40,294 bases of DNA from Synechococcus sp. AG-670-F04 (GTDB taxonomy: Bacteria > Cyanobacteriota > Cyanobacteriia > PCC-6307 > Cyanobiaceae), in the NCBI GenBank assembly GCA_003211515.1, contig QCSN01000016.1:1-40294 (forward strand), given 5' to 3'. Made by a program: the position numbers and the translations under genes. Shown piece after piece: positions 16,337 to 26,790 of the stretch. Every line of letters begins with the position of its first letter. Within the stretch, counting starts at the first letter, position 1. The notes beneath the pieces were generated by a model that was not told where the DNA came from, searched no databases, and was given only the letters and a program-made list of their open reading frames with translations.

Positions 16337-16660
16337 ATGGGTTCCCCGGAAGCAATGATTCGCGCCACCGTCAATCGGTTGGGGGCGCGTCTGGGGCACG
16401 GGTTAGCGGATGCCTTCGCAGAGTTGGCCGTTTTCGCCCAAGATGCTCCTGAGCGGATCCGGCAGGAGTGGGATCTGTTTCAGGAGGAAGTGATGGCTGA
16501 GGCGGATCGCCTCGAACGCGGCGACTCTGATTCTTTCACTGTTGGCACCCAAGAGGACCAATCGAGCGCGCCAGCCACGGATGAAAATCCCCAGGAGGTC
16601 ATCGATCGTCTGCGCGCCAAGGTGGCGGAACTGAGTCGAGAGCTCGAGGGTCGATCCTGA
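16337..16660 (+). CDS. Conserved small hypothetical protein upstream of ABC1 kinase
   Basis: A 107-residue acidic, helical protein of unknown function. The N-terminal half (RATVNRLGARLGHGLADAF, then APERIRQEWDLFQEEV) looks amphipathic; a Ser/Thr/Gln-rich linker follows, then a C-terminal coiled coil (EVIDRLRAKVAELSRELE). No signal peptide. Its TGA overlaps the ATG of the following kinase gene (TGATG at 16658-16662), so translation of the two is probably coupled and they are likely functionally linked. ATG 16337 is the start; ATG 16355 is possible. Confidence 0.78.
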   Translation: MGSPEAMIRATVNRLGARLGHGLADAFAELAVFAQDAPERIRQEWDLFQEEVMAEADRLERGDSDSFTVGTQEDQSSAPATDENPQEVIDRLRAKVAELSRELEGRS

Positions 16661-18339
16661 TGCTGGCCGCCCTACGAGCAGATCGTCTGCGTCGCGCCGG
16701 TCGCGTGATCAGAATCTGGCGGACTGTGTTGACGCTGCTCGCTTTCCTCTGGTGGGACGCTCAGAGCTGGACCTACCGCGGTGGTCCCACATCTGAACAA
16801 CGCCAGAATCGGCAAACGGTGAGGGCGCGCTGGCTTACGGATGAGCTGCTCAGGCTCGGATCAGCATTCATCAAGCTCGGTCAGTTGCTGTCTGCTCGCC
16901 CCGATGTGTTGCCGGCGGGGTGGGTCGCGGAATTGGCCTCCTTGCAGGACAGCGTCCCGGCGTTCAGCTTTGAGCGCGTTCAGGCAATGCTGGAAGAGGA
17001 GTTGGGTCAGCGCTGCGCCGAGGTGGTCGACCTCGACCCTGAACCTTTGGGTGCTGCTTCTTTGGCTCAGGTGCACCGGGCCAGCCTCCGCAGTGGCCGT
17101 CAGGTGGTGCTGAAAGTCCAGCGTCCTGGCTTGGAGCAGCTGTTCCGGTTGGATCTGGAGGTGATGCAACAGGTGGCGGCTGTGCTGCAGCGTCATCCGA
17201 GCTGGGGGCGAGGCCGGGACTGGCCGGCGATGGCGAGGGAGTGCCGCCGGGTGCTGTTGCGTGAGCTTGATTTCCGTGTGGAGGCGCAATACGCCGCCCG
17301 GTTCCGTCAGCAGTTCCTGGATGACGGACGCATTCGCGTTCCTGGCGTCATCTGGGAGCTGAGCAGCCGGCGTGTCCTCTGTCTCGACTACCTCCCGGGG
17401 ATCAAAATCAATGATCGCGAAGCTTTAGTCGCGGCGGGCATCGATCCCAGTGCGGTCGCTGAGATCGGGGCATCCAGCTACCTCCAACAGTTGGTGCGGT
17501 TCGGGTTCTTTCATGCCGATCCTCACCCAGGCAATCTCGCGGTGGCCAGCGATGGTGCCCTCATCTATTACGACTTTGGAATGATGGGGCTGCTGAGTGA
17601 CGGCCTCAAACGCCGTCTCGGCTCCATGGTGCGTGCCGCTGCAGCCAGGGATGCCGCATCTCTCGTTGAGGAGATGCAGGCGGCGGGAGTGATCACAACG
17701 GGCATTGATCTGGGCCCTGTGCGGCGGCTGGTGCGGGTGATGTTGCTGGAAGCGCTGACGCCACCGTTCAGCTCCAACGTGATCGAGAAGCTCTCAGGAG
17801 ATCTCTACGACCTCGTGTATGGACAACCGTTCCGGCTGCCGGTGGAACTGATTTTTGTGATGCGGGCCCTCTCCACGTTTGAGGGAGTCGGCCGGGCCCT
17901 GGATCCCGCCTTTAGCCTTGTCGCGATTGCCAAGCCCTACCTCTTACCCCTGATGACCTCGAGCGGATCTGGCACGAACGATTTGTTCAATGAGCTTGGC
18001 CGTCAAGTGGGTGCGATCGGCACCCGTGCCGCCGCTCTACCTCGCCGTCTGGATGAAAGCCTGGAGCGGCTTGAGCAGGGTGATCTGCAGCTGCAGGTGC
18101 GTCTTGGTGAATCCGATCGTCAGTTCCGTCGGATGACCCTGGCTCAGCAGTCCATTGGTCAATCCGTTCTGCTCGGATGCTTGGCGCTATCGGCTGCCAT
18201 CCTCGGGGCGGGATCTCAACCGCTGTGGTCGATCGCGCCCTTGCTGGCGGGTGTGCCCGTCGGGATCGGCTGGACGCAGATGCAACTCAAATTGAAACGT
18301 GCTCAGCGGCTGGATCAGTTGCCTGGATCCAGTCGCTGA
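16660..18339 (+). CDS. ABC1/UbiB-family atypical protein kinase
   Basis: Membrane-associated atypical kinase of the ABC1/UbiB (ADCK) family. In cyanobacteria and plastids, relatives act in prenyl-quinone and tocopherol metabolism; the exact role here is inferred. The family's KxGQ motif is KLGQ at 72-75. The Ala-rich nucleotide loop GAASLAQVHRA is at about 131-141, with VLKVQRPG following. The catalytic-loop region is HADPHPGNL (285-293) and the metal-binding DFG is at 305-307. A hydrophobic C-terminal pair of helices (about 495-535) would anchor it in the membrane. Length 559 is typical. Overlaps its upstream partner by one base. A weak hairpin (18350-18367) follows before the convergent eno gene. 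Confidence 0.92.
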   Translation: MLAALRADRLRRAGRVIRIWRTVLTLLAFLWWDAQSWTYRGGPTSEQRQNRQTVRARWLTDELLRLGSAFIKLGQLLSARPDVLPAGWVAELASLQDSVPAFSFERVQAMLEEELGQRCAEVVDLDPEPLGAASLAQVHRASLRSGRQVVLKVQRPGLEQLFRLDLEVMQQVAAVLQRHPSWGRGRDWPAMARECRRVLLRELDFRVEAQYAARFRQQFLDDGRIRVPGVIWELSSRRVLCLDYLPGIKINDREALVAAGIDPSAVAEIGASSYLQQLVRFGFFHADPHPGNLAVASDGALIYYDFGMMGLLSDGLKRRLGSMVRAAAARDAASLVEEMQAAGVITTGIDLGPVRRLVRVMLLEALTPPFSSNVIEKLSGDLYDLVYGQPFRLPVELIFVMRALSTFEGVGRALDPAFSLVAIAKPYLLPLMTSSGSGTNDLFNELGRQVGAIGTRAAALPRRLDESLERLEQGDLQLQVRLGESDRQFRRMTLAQQSIGQSVLLGCLALSAAILGAGSQPLWSIAPLLAGVPVGIGWTQMQLKLKRAQRLDQLPGSSR

Positions 18340-18349
18340 GGTTGAGCGC

Positions 18350-18369
18350 AACTGCAACTGAGCAGTTTT
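18350..18369 (+). terminator. Weak hairpin between kinase gene and eno
   Basis: AACTGC (18350-18355) and GCAGTT (18362-18367) form a 6-base stem with a 6-base loop; with the last arm it ends in TTTT (18366-18369). It sits in the 38-base convergent gap, so it could end plus-strand transcription, but the stem is short and the T-run minimal. Confidence 0.3.
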
Positions 18370-18377
18370 CGATCTGT

Positions 18378-19685
<1,308 letters not shown>

Positions 19686-19784
19686 CTATTCCGGGGATCT
19701 TATGGGTCGCCCCTTGCTCTCGTGTTGTGACCAACGGCACGTCGCCAGAATGAGCCCAGGTTCAGCTGCCTTGGAGACCCGCTG

Positions 19785-20183
19785 ATGAGACTGCTGCACA
19801 CCATGCTCCGAGTCGGAGATCTGGAGCGATCGCTGGCCTTCTACACGGAGATGCTGGGCATGCAGCTTCTGCGCCGTAAGGACTATCCCGGCGGACGTTT
19901 CACCCTGGCCTTTGTCGGATATGGCTCTGAGCAGGATCAAGCCGTCCTCGAACTCACCCACAACTGGGACACCGAGGCCTACACCTTGGGCGATGCTTAT
20001 GGACACATCGCCCTGGGCGTGGACGACATCTATGCCACCTGTTCGGTCATCACGGAAAAGGGCGGTCGTGTTGTACGGGAGCCGGGGCCGATGAAGCACG
20101 GTGCAACGGTGATCGCCTTTGTGGAGGATCCTGATGGTTACAAAGTTGAGCTGATTCAGATGTCCTCCCGCGCGAAGGTCTGA
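19785..20183 (+). CDS. gloA: Lactoylglutathione lyase (glyoxalase I)
   Basis: Detoxifies methylglyoxal: isomerises its glutathione hemithioacetal to S-lactoylglutathione. The 132-residue single-domain form is dimeric and metal-dependent. All four metal ligands are present at the same numbering as the E. coli enzyme: His5 (LLHTML), Glu56 (VLELT), His74 (YGHIAL) and Glu122 (YKVELI). The domain's NPW-type region is replaced by HNWDTEAY, as is usual for bacterial GlxI. The clpB-like gene starts five bases after the stop, so the two are probably co-transcribed. Confidence 0.95.
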   Translation: MRLLHTMLRVGDLERSLAFYTEMLGMQLLRRKDYPGGRFTLAFVGYGSEQDQAVLELTHNWDTEAYTLGDAYGHIALGVDDIYATCSVITEKGGRVVREPGPMKHGATVIAFVEDPDGYKVELIQMSSRAKV

Positions 20184-20188
20184 TCCCG

Positions 20189-22966
20189 ATGTCGTCTTCG
20201 ACGCGCGGTTCGGTTCCACCAAGGGGCAGCCTCACCCATGAACCGGATCGTTTCAGTGATGAGGCCTGGGATTTGCTTCTGGCCAGCCAGGATGTGGCGC
20301 GTCGCTGGCGGCATGGCCAGCTGGATGTAGAGCACCTGATTCAGGTGCTGTTCAGTGAGCCTGCCTACCGCCGCTGGATTGGTGCTCTTTCACTGCCGGC
20401 CGATGCCCTTCTGGATCGCTTGGAGGATGTGCTGGCCGATCAACCGATGGGGCGGGGCGATGAGCTCTTCATCGGTGAGGATCTCGAGGAATTGCTGGAG
20501 TCGGCGGAACGCGCTCAGCAGCGCTGGGGTTCGCGCCTGATTGATCTTCCCCATCTCCTGATTGCCCTCGGCCGCGATCAGCGGGTCGGTGCTGATCTTT
20601 TTGAAACCTTCGGTCTTCCGGCGGATCGGTTGGAGGCTGAGCTGCAGCGGCCGACGCCCCGTTCGTCGTCGGCTCCTGAACCAAGGGCAACGCCCTACCC
20701 CACGCCATCTCCTCCATCACTACCGCCTCCATCAACTTCTCTCCCATCACCATCACCCTCATCACCATCCCGCTCGAAGCCAGAACCCGTTGAGCCGCTC
20801 GGCACGATTGAGCCGGCTCCGCAGCTGGAGGCCCCTGATCAGGCGCCGACGGCGCTCGACACCTATGGCCGGGATCTCACCGAAGCGGCTGAAGCCGGTG
20901 CCCTGGATCCGGTGATCGGCCGCGACAGCGAGATCCGCAACCTGATCAAGGTGCTCTCCCGTCGCAGCAAGAACAACCCGGTGTTGATCGGTGCACCCGG
21001 TGTGGGTAAAACCGCCATCGCCGAACTGCTGGCCCAGCGGATCGTGGCTGGTGAAGTTCCCGAGTCGTTGCATGGCCTCAGGCTGATCGCCTTGGACATC
21101 GGTGCCTTGATTGCCGGAGCGAAGTTTCGAGGTCAGTTCGAAGAACGCCTCCGCTCCGTGCTGGAGGAGGTCAGCGGTTCCGATTCAGGTGTTGTTCTGT
21201 TCATCGATGAGCTGCACACCGTGGTGGGCAGTGACAGGAGCAGTACCGATGCGGGCAGCCTGCTGAAGCCAGCTTTGGCTCGAGGCGATCTCCGCTGCAT
21301 TGGTGCGACCACGCCGGAGGACTATCGCCTCACCGTTGAGAAGGATCCGGCGCTCAACCGTCGCTTTCAACAGGTGCTGATCCGGGAACCGGATCTGGAT
21401 CTCAGCCTTGAGATTCTTCGTGGTTTGAAGGAGCGATACGAATTGCACCATGGCGTCTCGATTACCGATGAGGCGTTGCAAACGGCGAATCGTCTGGCGG
21501 ATCGCTACATCAGCGATCGTTGCTTGCCAGACAAGGCCATTGATCTGATCGACGAAGCTGCGGCCCAGTTGAAGATGGAGGTGACCTCCAAACCTCAGGT
21601 GGTGGAGGAAGCGGAGGCCGATCTGCGTCGGGTTGAACTGGCCTTGCTGGCCGCGGAGCAGTCCCCGGAGTCGGAACGGATTCAGCTGCAGCGCAACAGA
21701 CTGGAGGTGTCCAGCCGCCTCGATGATCTGCGGCGGCGTTGGCAGGAGGAACGGGCCCAGCTCGATGAACTCGGCCAGTTGCTGCAGCAGGATGAAGACC
21801 TCCGTCATGCCATCGCTGAGGCTGAGCGGCTTGGCGATCTGGAGGAGGCGGCTCGGTTGCAATATGATCAGCTACATACCCTCCAGCAGCGCCGGGAAGA
21901 ACTGGAGGCCGATCAGGCCCAGGCCCAGGCCGCAGGGGAAGCGCTCCTACGTGAACAGGTTGAAGCGGGGGATATCGCCGATCTTGTCGCCCGCTGGACC
22001 GGTATCCCCGTTCAGCGTTTGCTAGCGGGGGAGCGCCGCAAGCTGCTGGCGTTGGAAGATCACCTTGGCGAACGGGTGATCGGCCAGGCAGAAGCGGTCA
22101 CCGCTGTGGCCGCGGCGATCCGGCGTGCCCGGGCCGGCATGAAGGATCCCCGTCGCCCGGTGGGCTCGTTCCTGTTCCTCGGTCCGACAGGGGTCGGCAA
22201 GACCGAGCTGGCGAAGGCGCTGGCCTCCTCTCTCTTCGATGAGGAGGAGGCCCTGGTGCGGCTCGACATGAGCGAATTCATGGAGCGCAACGCTGTGGCA
22301 CGTCTGATCGGTGCTCCCCCCGGTTACGTCGGGTACGAGGAAGGCGGGCAGCTCACCGAGGCGGTGCGGCGCCGGCCCTATGCGGTGCTGTTGCTGGATG
22401 AGGTGGAGAAGGCCCACCCGGATGTGTTCAACCTGCTGCTGCAGGTGCTCGATGACGGACGGCTGACCGACTCCCAGGGACGCACCGTCGATTTCAGGCA
22501 CACCGTGGTGGTGATGACCAGCAACCTCGCCAGTCCTGCCATTCTTGAACATGCACGTTCGGGCTCCAGCGATGAAAGCCAGCTTCAGCAGCTGGTGGAT
22601 GAGGCTCTGGCCAGCCAGTTCCGACCAGAGTTTCTCAATCGCATCGATGAGGTGATTCGTTTCCGGCCTCTGCAGGTTGAGGACCTGGTTCGGATTGTGC
22701 GCTTGCAATTGGCTGATCTCGGGGCCCTTCTGGCTGAGCAGGGCTTGCAGCTGATGGTTGAGGACCCTGTCGCTGAGGCACTTGCGCAGCAGGGATTCGA
22801 GCCGGAATACGGCGCGCGTCCGCTGCGACGGGTGCTTCGCCGCCAGTTGGAAAACCCCCTGGCCACCCAGCTGCTGGAGGAGCGTTTTACGAGCATCAGC
22901 CGCGTGCGGGTGCGGACCGATGGCCAGACTCCTGGGTCGCTGATCTTTGAGGCGGAAGACTTGTAA
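20189..22966 (+). CDS. clpB: ClpB-type AAA+ disaggregase with long linker
   Basis: Hsp100 chaperone that threads aggregated proteins through a hexameric ring, with DnaK help. The 925 residues comprise: Clp N-domain (about 18-150); a Pro/Ser-rich disordered linker (about 153-205); NBD1 with Walker A GAPGVGKT (268-275), pore loop [10 protein letters not shown] and Walker B VVLFIDE; a coiled-coil middle domain (about 460-590); NBD2 with Walker A GPTGVGKT (665-672) and GYVGYEEGG; and the C-terminal D2-small domain. No ClpP-binding IGF/IGL loop is seen, which supports ClpB rather than ClpC. The divergent N-domain and the linker resemble the second, non-heat-shock ClpB type of cyanobacteria (inference). 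Confidence 0.92.
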   Translation: MSSSTRGSVPPRGSLTHEPDRFSDEAWDLLLASQDVARRWRHGQLDVEHLIQVLFSEPAYRRWIGALSLPADALLDRLEDVLADQPMGRGDELFIGEDLEELLESAERAQQRWGSRLIDLPHLLIALGRDQRVGADLFETFGLPADRLEAELQRPTPRSSSAPEPRATPYPTPSPPSLPPPSTSLPSPSPSSPSRSKPEPVEPLGTIEPAPQLEAPDQAPTALDTYGRDLTEAAEAGALDPVIGRDSEIRNLIKVLSRRSKNNPVLIGAPGVGKTAIAELLAQRIVAGEVPESLHGLRLIALDIGALIAGAKFRGQFEERLRSVLEEVSGSDSGVVLFIDELHTVVGSDRSSTDAGSLLKPALARGDLRCIGATTPEDYRLTVEKDPALNRRFQQVLIREPDLDLSLEILRGLKERYELHHGVSITDEALQTANRLADRYISDRCLPDKAIDLIDEAAAQLKMEVTSKPQVVEEAEADLRRVELALLAAEQSPESERIQLQRNRLEVSSRLDDLRRRWQEERAQLDELGQLLQQDEDLRHAIAEAERLGDLEEAARLQYDQLHTLQQRREELEADQAQAQAAGEALLREQVEAGDIADLVARWTGIPVQRLLAGERRKLLALEDHLGERVIGQAEAVTAVAAAIRRARAGMKDPRRPVGSFLFLGPTGVGKTELAKALASSLFDEEEALVRLDMSEFMERNAVARLIGAPPGYVGYEEGGQLTEAVRRRPYAVLLLDEVEKAHPDVFNLLLQVLDDGRLTDSQGRTVDFRHTVVVMTSNLASPAILEHARSGSSDESQLQQLVDEALASQFRPEFLNRIDEVIRFRPLQVEDLVRIVRLQLADLGALLAEQGLQLMVEDPVAEALAQQGFEPEYGARPLRRVLRRQLENPLATQLLEERFTSISRVRVRTDGQTPGSLIFEAEDL

Positions 22967-23037
22967 GGGCATCCAGTAAGATGGTTGTTTGGCATGGTGC
23001 CTTTTGGCATCGCTGTCAGCACAAGGTCCAAGCCCAA

Positions 23038-23277
23038 GTGACCAGCCCAACATCTGAGGACACCGCACCAGCCCGCTCGGATTCCGACGCCGTCCCGACC
23101 CGGAAGGGAGGATTTCTGGCTGAAACAGTCGATGAGCTCAAGCTGGTGGTCTGGCCAAGCCGACAACAGCTGTTCAGCGAATCCATCGCTGTCATCCTCA
23201 TGGTCAGCCTGTCGGCGGCCACGATTGCAGCTGTGAGCCGTTTCTTTGAATGGGCTGCATCGCAGGTGTTCCGTTGA
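23038..23277 (+). CDS. secE: Preprotein translocase subunit SecE
   Basis: Essential small subunit of the SecYEG translocon; clamps SecY in plasma and thylakoid membranes. It has the cyanobacterial single-helix form: a polar N-terminus, the conserved amphipathic segment FLAETVDELKLVVWPSRQQL, then one transmembrane helix (IAVILMVSLSAATIAAVS). The start is set at GTG 23038, which yields 79 residues, typical for the family. The frame is open to ATG 22981 (98 residues), but the extra WHGAFWHRC segment is atypical. Followed after 21 bases by nusG, the standard order. Confidence 0.92.
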   Translation: MTSPTSEDTAPARSDSDAVPTRKGGFLAETVDELKLVVWPSRQQLFSESIAVILMVSLSAATIAAVSRFFEWAASQVFR

Positions 23278-23298
23278 TTCACCCCCCGCTCTTCCGCC

Positions 23299-23967
23299 GT
23301 GTCTGACGACCTGATCACAACGGACTCTTCAGAGGTGCTCGATCTGCCTGCACCCAATGAGGGTGAGGAGGGAACGGTTCAGGCTCCAGTTGCTGCCAAA
23401 ACGGCTGTGGCTCGCTGGTACGCCGTGCAGGTGGCATCCAGTTGCGAGAAAAAGGTCAAAGCCACCCTGGAACAGCGGGCTGTCACCCTCGGCGTTAGCA
23501 ACCGGATCCTTGAGATTGAGATTCCGCAGACGCCGGCTGTGAAGGTCAAGAAGGACGGCAGTCGCCAGTCCACGGAAGAGAAGGTTTTTCCCGGCTACGT
23601 GCTGGTTCGGATGGTGCTGGATGAAGACACAATGATGGCCGTGCGCAGCACGCCGAATGTGATCAATTTCGTTGGTGCTGAGGATCGACGCGCCACTGGT
23701 AAAGCTCGAGGCCATATCAAACCCCGGCCCTTGAGTCGCTCTGAAGTTGACCGGATCTTCAAGCGTGCTGCCGAGAAGAAAGCAGTGGTGAAGGTGGATC
23801 TCACTGAGGGCGATCAAATTGTGGTCACCGGTGGTCCGTTCAAGGACTTCCAGGGTGAGGTGATTGAGGTCTCCGGAGAGCGCAACAAACTCAAGGCGCT
23901 TCTCTCCATTTTTGGTCGCGAGACCCCTGTGGAGCTTGAGTTCTCCCAGATCAGCAAACAGAACTGA
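23299..23967 (+). CDS. nusG: Transcription termination/antitermination factor NusG
   Basis: Binds RNA polymerase and modulates pausing, Rho-dependent termination and coupling to the ribosome. The 222-residue protein has an acidic N-terminal extension of about 35 residues, the NGN domain starting at RWYAVQVASSCEKKV (with VFPGYVLVRM and the TPNVINFVG segment), and the C-terminal KOW domain (EGDQIVVTGGPFKDFQGEV onward). GTG 23299 is the start. It lies between secE and rplK, the conserved bacterial order. A structured 108-base gap follows before rplK. Confidence 0.96.
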   Translation: MSDDLITTDSSEVLDLPAPNEGEEGTVQAPVAAKTAVARWYAVQVASSCEKKVKATLEQRAVTLGVSNRILEIEIPQTPAVKVKKDGSRQSTEEKVFPGYVLVRMVLDEDTMMAVRSTPNVINFVGAEDRRATGKARGHIKPRPLSRSEVDRIFKRAAEKKAVVKVDLTEGDQIVVTGGPFKDFQGEVIEVSGERNKLKALLSIFGRETPVELEFSQISKQN

Positions 23968-24075
23968 ATCCACGGGCGGCCGTCTCCCTGCGGAGGGCGG
24001 CCATCGGGGTGGTTCGCCGCCCAGCCCACCGGACCTGAGGGACTGGTGATCCGCAACCGTCCAATCCCCTAGCCG
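23968..24075 (+). promoter_or_regulatory. Structured leader of rplK
   Basis: The GC-rich gap before rplK can fold in alternative ways. One hairpin pairs GGCCG with CGGCC around TCC-CTGC-GGA (about 23979-24002). A longer-range pairing joins GGGCGGC (23974-23980) with GCCGCCC (24016-24022). Mutually exclusive pairing of this kind is compatible with an attenuator or with an L1-type autoregulatory site for the L11-L1 genes, but no known consensus was matched. Confidence 0.35.
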
Positions 24076-24501
24076 ATGGCCAAGAAAGTCACAGCAGTCA
24101 TCAAGCTGGCCCTGCAGGCCGGCAAAGCAAACCCAGCGCCACCGGTGGGCCCTGCCCTCGGTCAGCACGGGGTGAACATCATGATGTTCTGCAAGGAGTA
24201 CAACGCTCGGACGCAGGACAAAGCCGGCTTTGTGATTCCGGTGGAGATCTCGGTTTACGAAGACCGCAGCTTCACCTTCATCACCAAGACGCCTCCGGCG
24301 TCGGTGTTGATCACCAAAGCTGCTGGAATCGAGAAAGGTTCCGGTCAGTCCGCCAAGGGCAGCGTCGGTTCGATCAAGCGGGCTCAGCTCGAAGAGATCG
24401 CCAAGACCAAGCTTCCCGACCTCAACTGCACCAGCATCGAATCCGCGATGCGGATCATTGAAGGCACAGCCCGCAACATGGGCGTCGCCATCAGCGACTG
24501 A
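24076..24501 (+). CDS. rplK: 50S ribosomal protein L11
   Basis: Part of the GTPase-associated centre of the large subunit; binds 23S rRNA and the L10-L12 stalk base. All family blocks are present in 141 residues: the N-terminal domain with [22 protein letters not shown] and [10 protein letters not shown], and the C-terminal rRNA-binding domain with [26 protein letters not shown] and the terminal [12 protein letters not shown]. It is the first gene of the L11-L1-L10-L7/L12 cluster and has a structured leader upstream. Confidence 0.98.
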   Translation: MAKKVTAVIKLALQAGKANPAPPVGPALGQHGVNIMMFCKEYNARTQDKAGFVIPVEISVYEDRSFTFITKTPPASVLITKAAGIEKGSGQSAKGSVGSIKRAQLEEIAKTKLPDLNCTSIESAMRIIEGTARNMGVAISD

Positions 24502-24571
24502 AGTCGCCGCTTCACACCCAAACCTCTATCGGGGGAGACATCGCTGATGTCGTCCGCACCCCACCGCTGAC

Positions 24572-25279
24572 ATGCCAAAAATCTCCAAGCGCCTGGCCGA
24601 CCTGGCCGGCAAAATCGAGGACCGTGCTTACGCTCCCCTCGATGCGATTGCCCTGGTGAAGGACAACGCCAACGCCAAATTTGACGAAACGATGGAGGCC
24701 CATGTGCGCCTCGGCATCGATCCGAAGTACACCGACCAGCAACTGCGCACCACTGTGGCGCTGCCGAACGGCACCGGGCAGAGCGTGAGAATCGCTGTGG
24801 TCACCCGTGGCGAAAAGGTCGCCGAGGCCAAAGCGGCTGGTGCTGAACTGGCTGGCGAAGAGGAGCTGGTGGACACCATTGCCAAGGGCGAAATGAATTT
24901 CGACCTGCTGATCGCCACCCCCGACATGATGCCCAAGGTGGCCAAACTGGGCCGGGTGCTTGGTCCCCGTGGCCTGATGCCCAATCCGAAGGCCGGCACG
25001 GTGACCACTGACCTGGCAGCAGCGATCAAGGAATTCAAAGCCGGCAAACTTGAATTCCGTGCTGACCGCACCGGAATCGTCCACGTGCGTTTCGGCAAGG
25101 CCAGTTTCAGTGCTGAGGCTTTGCTTCAAAACCTCAAGACGTTGCAGGAGACCATTGATCGCAACAAGCCGAGTGGGGCCAAGGGGCGCTACTGGAAGTC
25201 TCTGTATGTGACCTCCACCATGGGCCCATCCGTGGAAGTCGATTTCTCTGCCCTGCAAGACATCGAGCAGGAAAGCTAA
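24572..25279 (+). CDS. rplA: 50S ribosomal protein L1
   Basis: Forms the mobile L1 stalk that helps release tRNA from the E site; in many bacteria it represses its own operon by binding the mRNA. The 235-residue sequence has the usual blocks: [46 protein letters not shown] and the C-terminal [14 protein letters not shown]. The 70-base gap before it holds a 6-base inverted repeat, GACATC/GATGTC (24537-24551), about 20 bases before the ATG; this is a possible local mRNA structure affecting translation. Confidence 0.98.
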   Translation: MPKISKRLADLAGKIEDRAYAPLDAIALVKDNANAKFDETMEAHVRLGIDPKYTDQQLRTTVALPNGTGQSVRIAVVTRGEKVAEAKAAGAELAGEEELVDTIAKGEMNFDLLIATPDMMPKVAKLGRVLGPRGLMPNPKAGTVTTDLAAAIKEFKAGKLEFRADRTGIVHVRFGKASFSAEALLQNLKTLQETIDRNKPSGAKGRYWKSLYVTSTMGPSVEVDFSALQDIEQES

Positions 25280-25516
25280 TCAGGCTTTCCTTTATGATTA
25301 GAAATTGGCGTAAGCCAAATCGGGCACGCGCCCGGCCAGAGACAGCAGGATTTTTTAGGCCCTGATTTTCATTGGGTTCCTTGATGTAATCCCTGCCGAG
25401 GCAGACGCGACACGGTTTTGACCCATCTGGATCGGATCGGCACGCGGCCTCGTCTTCTTTCGAAAGACTCGATCGGCCGTGTGCCCAGCTTGTTCCTTTG
25501 ATCCGATCCAATTCCT
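25280..25516 (+). promoter_or_regulatory. Long leader of rplJ (putative L10 leader)
   Basis: A 237-base untranslated stretch separates rplA from rplJ. In many bacteria this position carries the L10(L12)4-binding leader RNA that autoregulates rplJ-rplL. Visible structure includes the hairpin TTGGC-GTAA-GCCAA with a GNRA loop (25304-25317) and nearby AGACAGCAGG and GGCCCTGAT segments that could form a helix. A TTTTTT run at 25351-25356 allows partial attenuation. The assignment rests on position and visible hairpins, not on a covariance match. Confidence 0.5.
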
Positions 25517-26044
25517 ATGGGCCGCACGCTGGAGAACAAGCAGCAGATCGTCGGTGAGCTCAAAGAGCTCCTCGCCGACGCCGAACTGGCACTCGTCCTT
25601 GATTACAAGGGCCTGTCCATCAAGGAGATGTCTGACCTGCGGGATCGTCTGCGGGCCAGCGACAGCGTTTGCAAGGTGACCAAAAACACCTTGATGCGCC
25701 GCGCCATTGATGGTGACAGCAATTGGGCCAGCCTCAACTCCCTGCTGACCGGAACCAACGCCTTTGTCCTGGTGAAGGGCGATGTTGGTGCTGGTGTGAA
25801 GGCTGTTCAGACCTTCCAGAAGGAACTCAAGAAGTCCGAGACCAAGGGTGGCCTTTTCGAAGGCAAGCTTCTCTCTCAGGACGAGATCAAAGCCATTGCT
25901 GATCTCCCGTCCAAGGAGCAGCTCATGGCTCAGATCGCTGGTGCGATCAATGCTGTGGCCACCAAGGTTGCAGTGGGCATCAACGAGGTTCCCTCTGGTA
26001 TGGCCAGGGCACTCAAGCAGCACGCCGAAGGCGGCGAAGGCTGA
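25517..26044 (+). CDS. rplJ: 50S ribosomal protein L10
   Basis: Base of the L7/L12 stalk on the large subunit. The 175-residue protein has the N-terminal 23S rRNA-binding domain ([20 protein letters not shown], then [13 protein letters not shown]), a central segment, and a long C-terminal helix that carries L12 dimers ([18 protein letters not shown] onward). Length and motif order are normal. It is preceded by a 237-base leader and followed by rplL after 53 bases, which suggests shared autoregulation. Confidence 0.98.
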   Translation: MGRTLENKQQIVGELKELLADAELALVLDYKGLSIKEMSDLRDRLRASDSVCKVTKNTLMRRAIDGDSNWASLNSLLTGTNAFVLVKGDVGAGVKAVQTFQKELKKSETKGGLFEGKLLSQDEIKAIADLPSKEQLMAQIAGAINAVATKVAVGINEVPSGMARALKQHAEGGEG

Positions 26045-26097
26045 TTCGGCCCTGCCGAAACCACTGTTCACTGATCTGTTGCTTCCCCCTAAAAACC

Positions 26098-26490
26098 ATG
26101 TCTGCAAAAACCGACGAAATTCTCGAATCACTGAAGTCCCTCTCCCTGCTTGAAGCTTCCGAGCTGGTCAAGCAGATCGAAGAGGCCTTTGGTGTGTCTG
26201 CCGCTGCATCAGCTGGCGTTGTGATGGCTGCTCCTGGCGCTGCCGGTGGTGGCGGTGGCGAAGCTGCTGAGGAGAAGACCGAATTCGACGTCATCCTCGA
26301 AAGCTTCGACGCTTCAGCCAAGATCAAGGTGCTTAAGGCTGTCCGTAACGCGACCGGCCTCGGCCTGGGCGATGCAAAAGCCCTGGTTGAAGCGGCTCCC
26401 AAGCCCGTCAAGGAAGGCATCTCCAAGGATGATGCTGAAGCTCTCAAGAAGGACATCGAAGAAGCAGGCGGAAAGGTCACCCTCAAGTGA
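26098..26490 (+). CDS. rplL: 50S ribosomal protein L7/L12
   Basis: Multicopy stalk protein that recruits and stimulates translational GTPases. The 130-residue protein has the N-terminal dimerisation domain ([20 protein letters not shown]), an Ala/Gly-rich flexible hinge (about 40-58), and the C-terminal domain with the EFDVILE start, [22 protein letters not shown] and a final GGKVTLK. Last gene of the ribosomal cluster. A strong intrinsic terminator lies 66 bases beyond the stop. Confidence 0.98.
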   Translation: MSAKTDEILESLKSLSLLEASELVKQIEEAFGVSAAASAGVVMAAPGAAGGGGGEAAEEKTEFDVILESFDASAKIKVLKAVRNATGLGLGDAKALVEAAPKPVKEGISKDDAEALKKDIEEAGGKVTLK

Positions 26491-26555
26491 TTTTCCGGGG
26501 CTGGTTCCACTGGCCCTACTGCACCGATTGCTTGCATTGCAAGGCCTCGTCTGAC

Positions 26556-26582
26556 GCCGGTCCTTTGTGGGCCGGCTTTTTT
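26556..26582 (+). terminator. Intrinsic terminator of the L11-L7/L12 operon
   Basis: Stem GCCGGTCC (26556-26563) with GGGCCGGC (26569-26576), eight pairs including one T-G, five-base loop TTTGT, followed by six T (26577-26582). Position just past rplL fits the end of the ribosomal protein transcript. Confidence 0.88.
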
Positions 26583-26610
26583 GTCGTCATGGGGGGGCGG
26601 ATCGTGGCCC

Positions 26611-26635
26611 AAAAAAAACCCTGCCGAAGGCAGGG
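26611..26635 (-). terminator. Intrinsic terminator for the DUF3747 gene
   Basis: CCCTGCC (26619-26625) and GGCAGGG (26629-26635) form a 7-base stem with a 3-base loop. Read on the minus strand, the stem is followed by eight T (the A-run at 26611-26618). It faces the terminator of the ribosomal operon and would end transcription of the minus-strand gene that stops at 26791. Confidence 0.82.
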
Positions 26636-26696
26636 AACAAACGGTGGAACGCATTCAGGAGTCTGTCCTTGTTTCGACCCTGAAGAGGCGATCAGC

Positions 26697-26707
26697 ACTC
26701 CTCACAC
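26697..26707 (+). ncRNA. Match to the Yfr1 core motif, uncertain
   Basis: ACTCCTCACAC is identical to the unpaired 11-base core of the cyanobacterial small RNA Yfr1. However, the usual terminator hairpin and U-run right after the core are missing (TTTGAAAACAT follows). The only upstream pairing seen is TTCAGG with CCTGAA. This may be chance or a degenerate copy. Confidence 0.15.
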
Positions 26708-26790
26708 TTTGAAAACATAAAGGGTTGATATGAGGGCCGCATTAGAAACTGGTCGCCTCGCCAACTGGCACTGTGACAATTGGCTGGTGT

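Noticed and set aside
22022-23068. Long (348-codon) minus-strand frame across the clpB 3' half
   Set aside because: It is the complement of the NBD2 coding region, rich in His/Gln/Arg, with no domain; the plus-strand gene has all Walker and pore motifs.
23329-24168. Long minus-strand frame over nusG and the rplK start
   Set aside because: Antisense shadow of nusG and rplK, both firmly identified.
24512-25258. Minus-strand frame over rplA
   Set aside because: Antisense shadow of ribosomal protein L1; composition is His/Gly/Gln-rich and domain-free.
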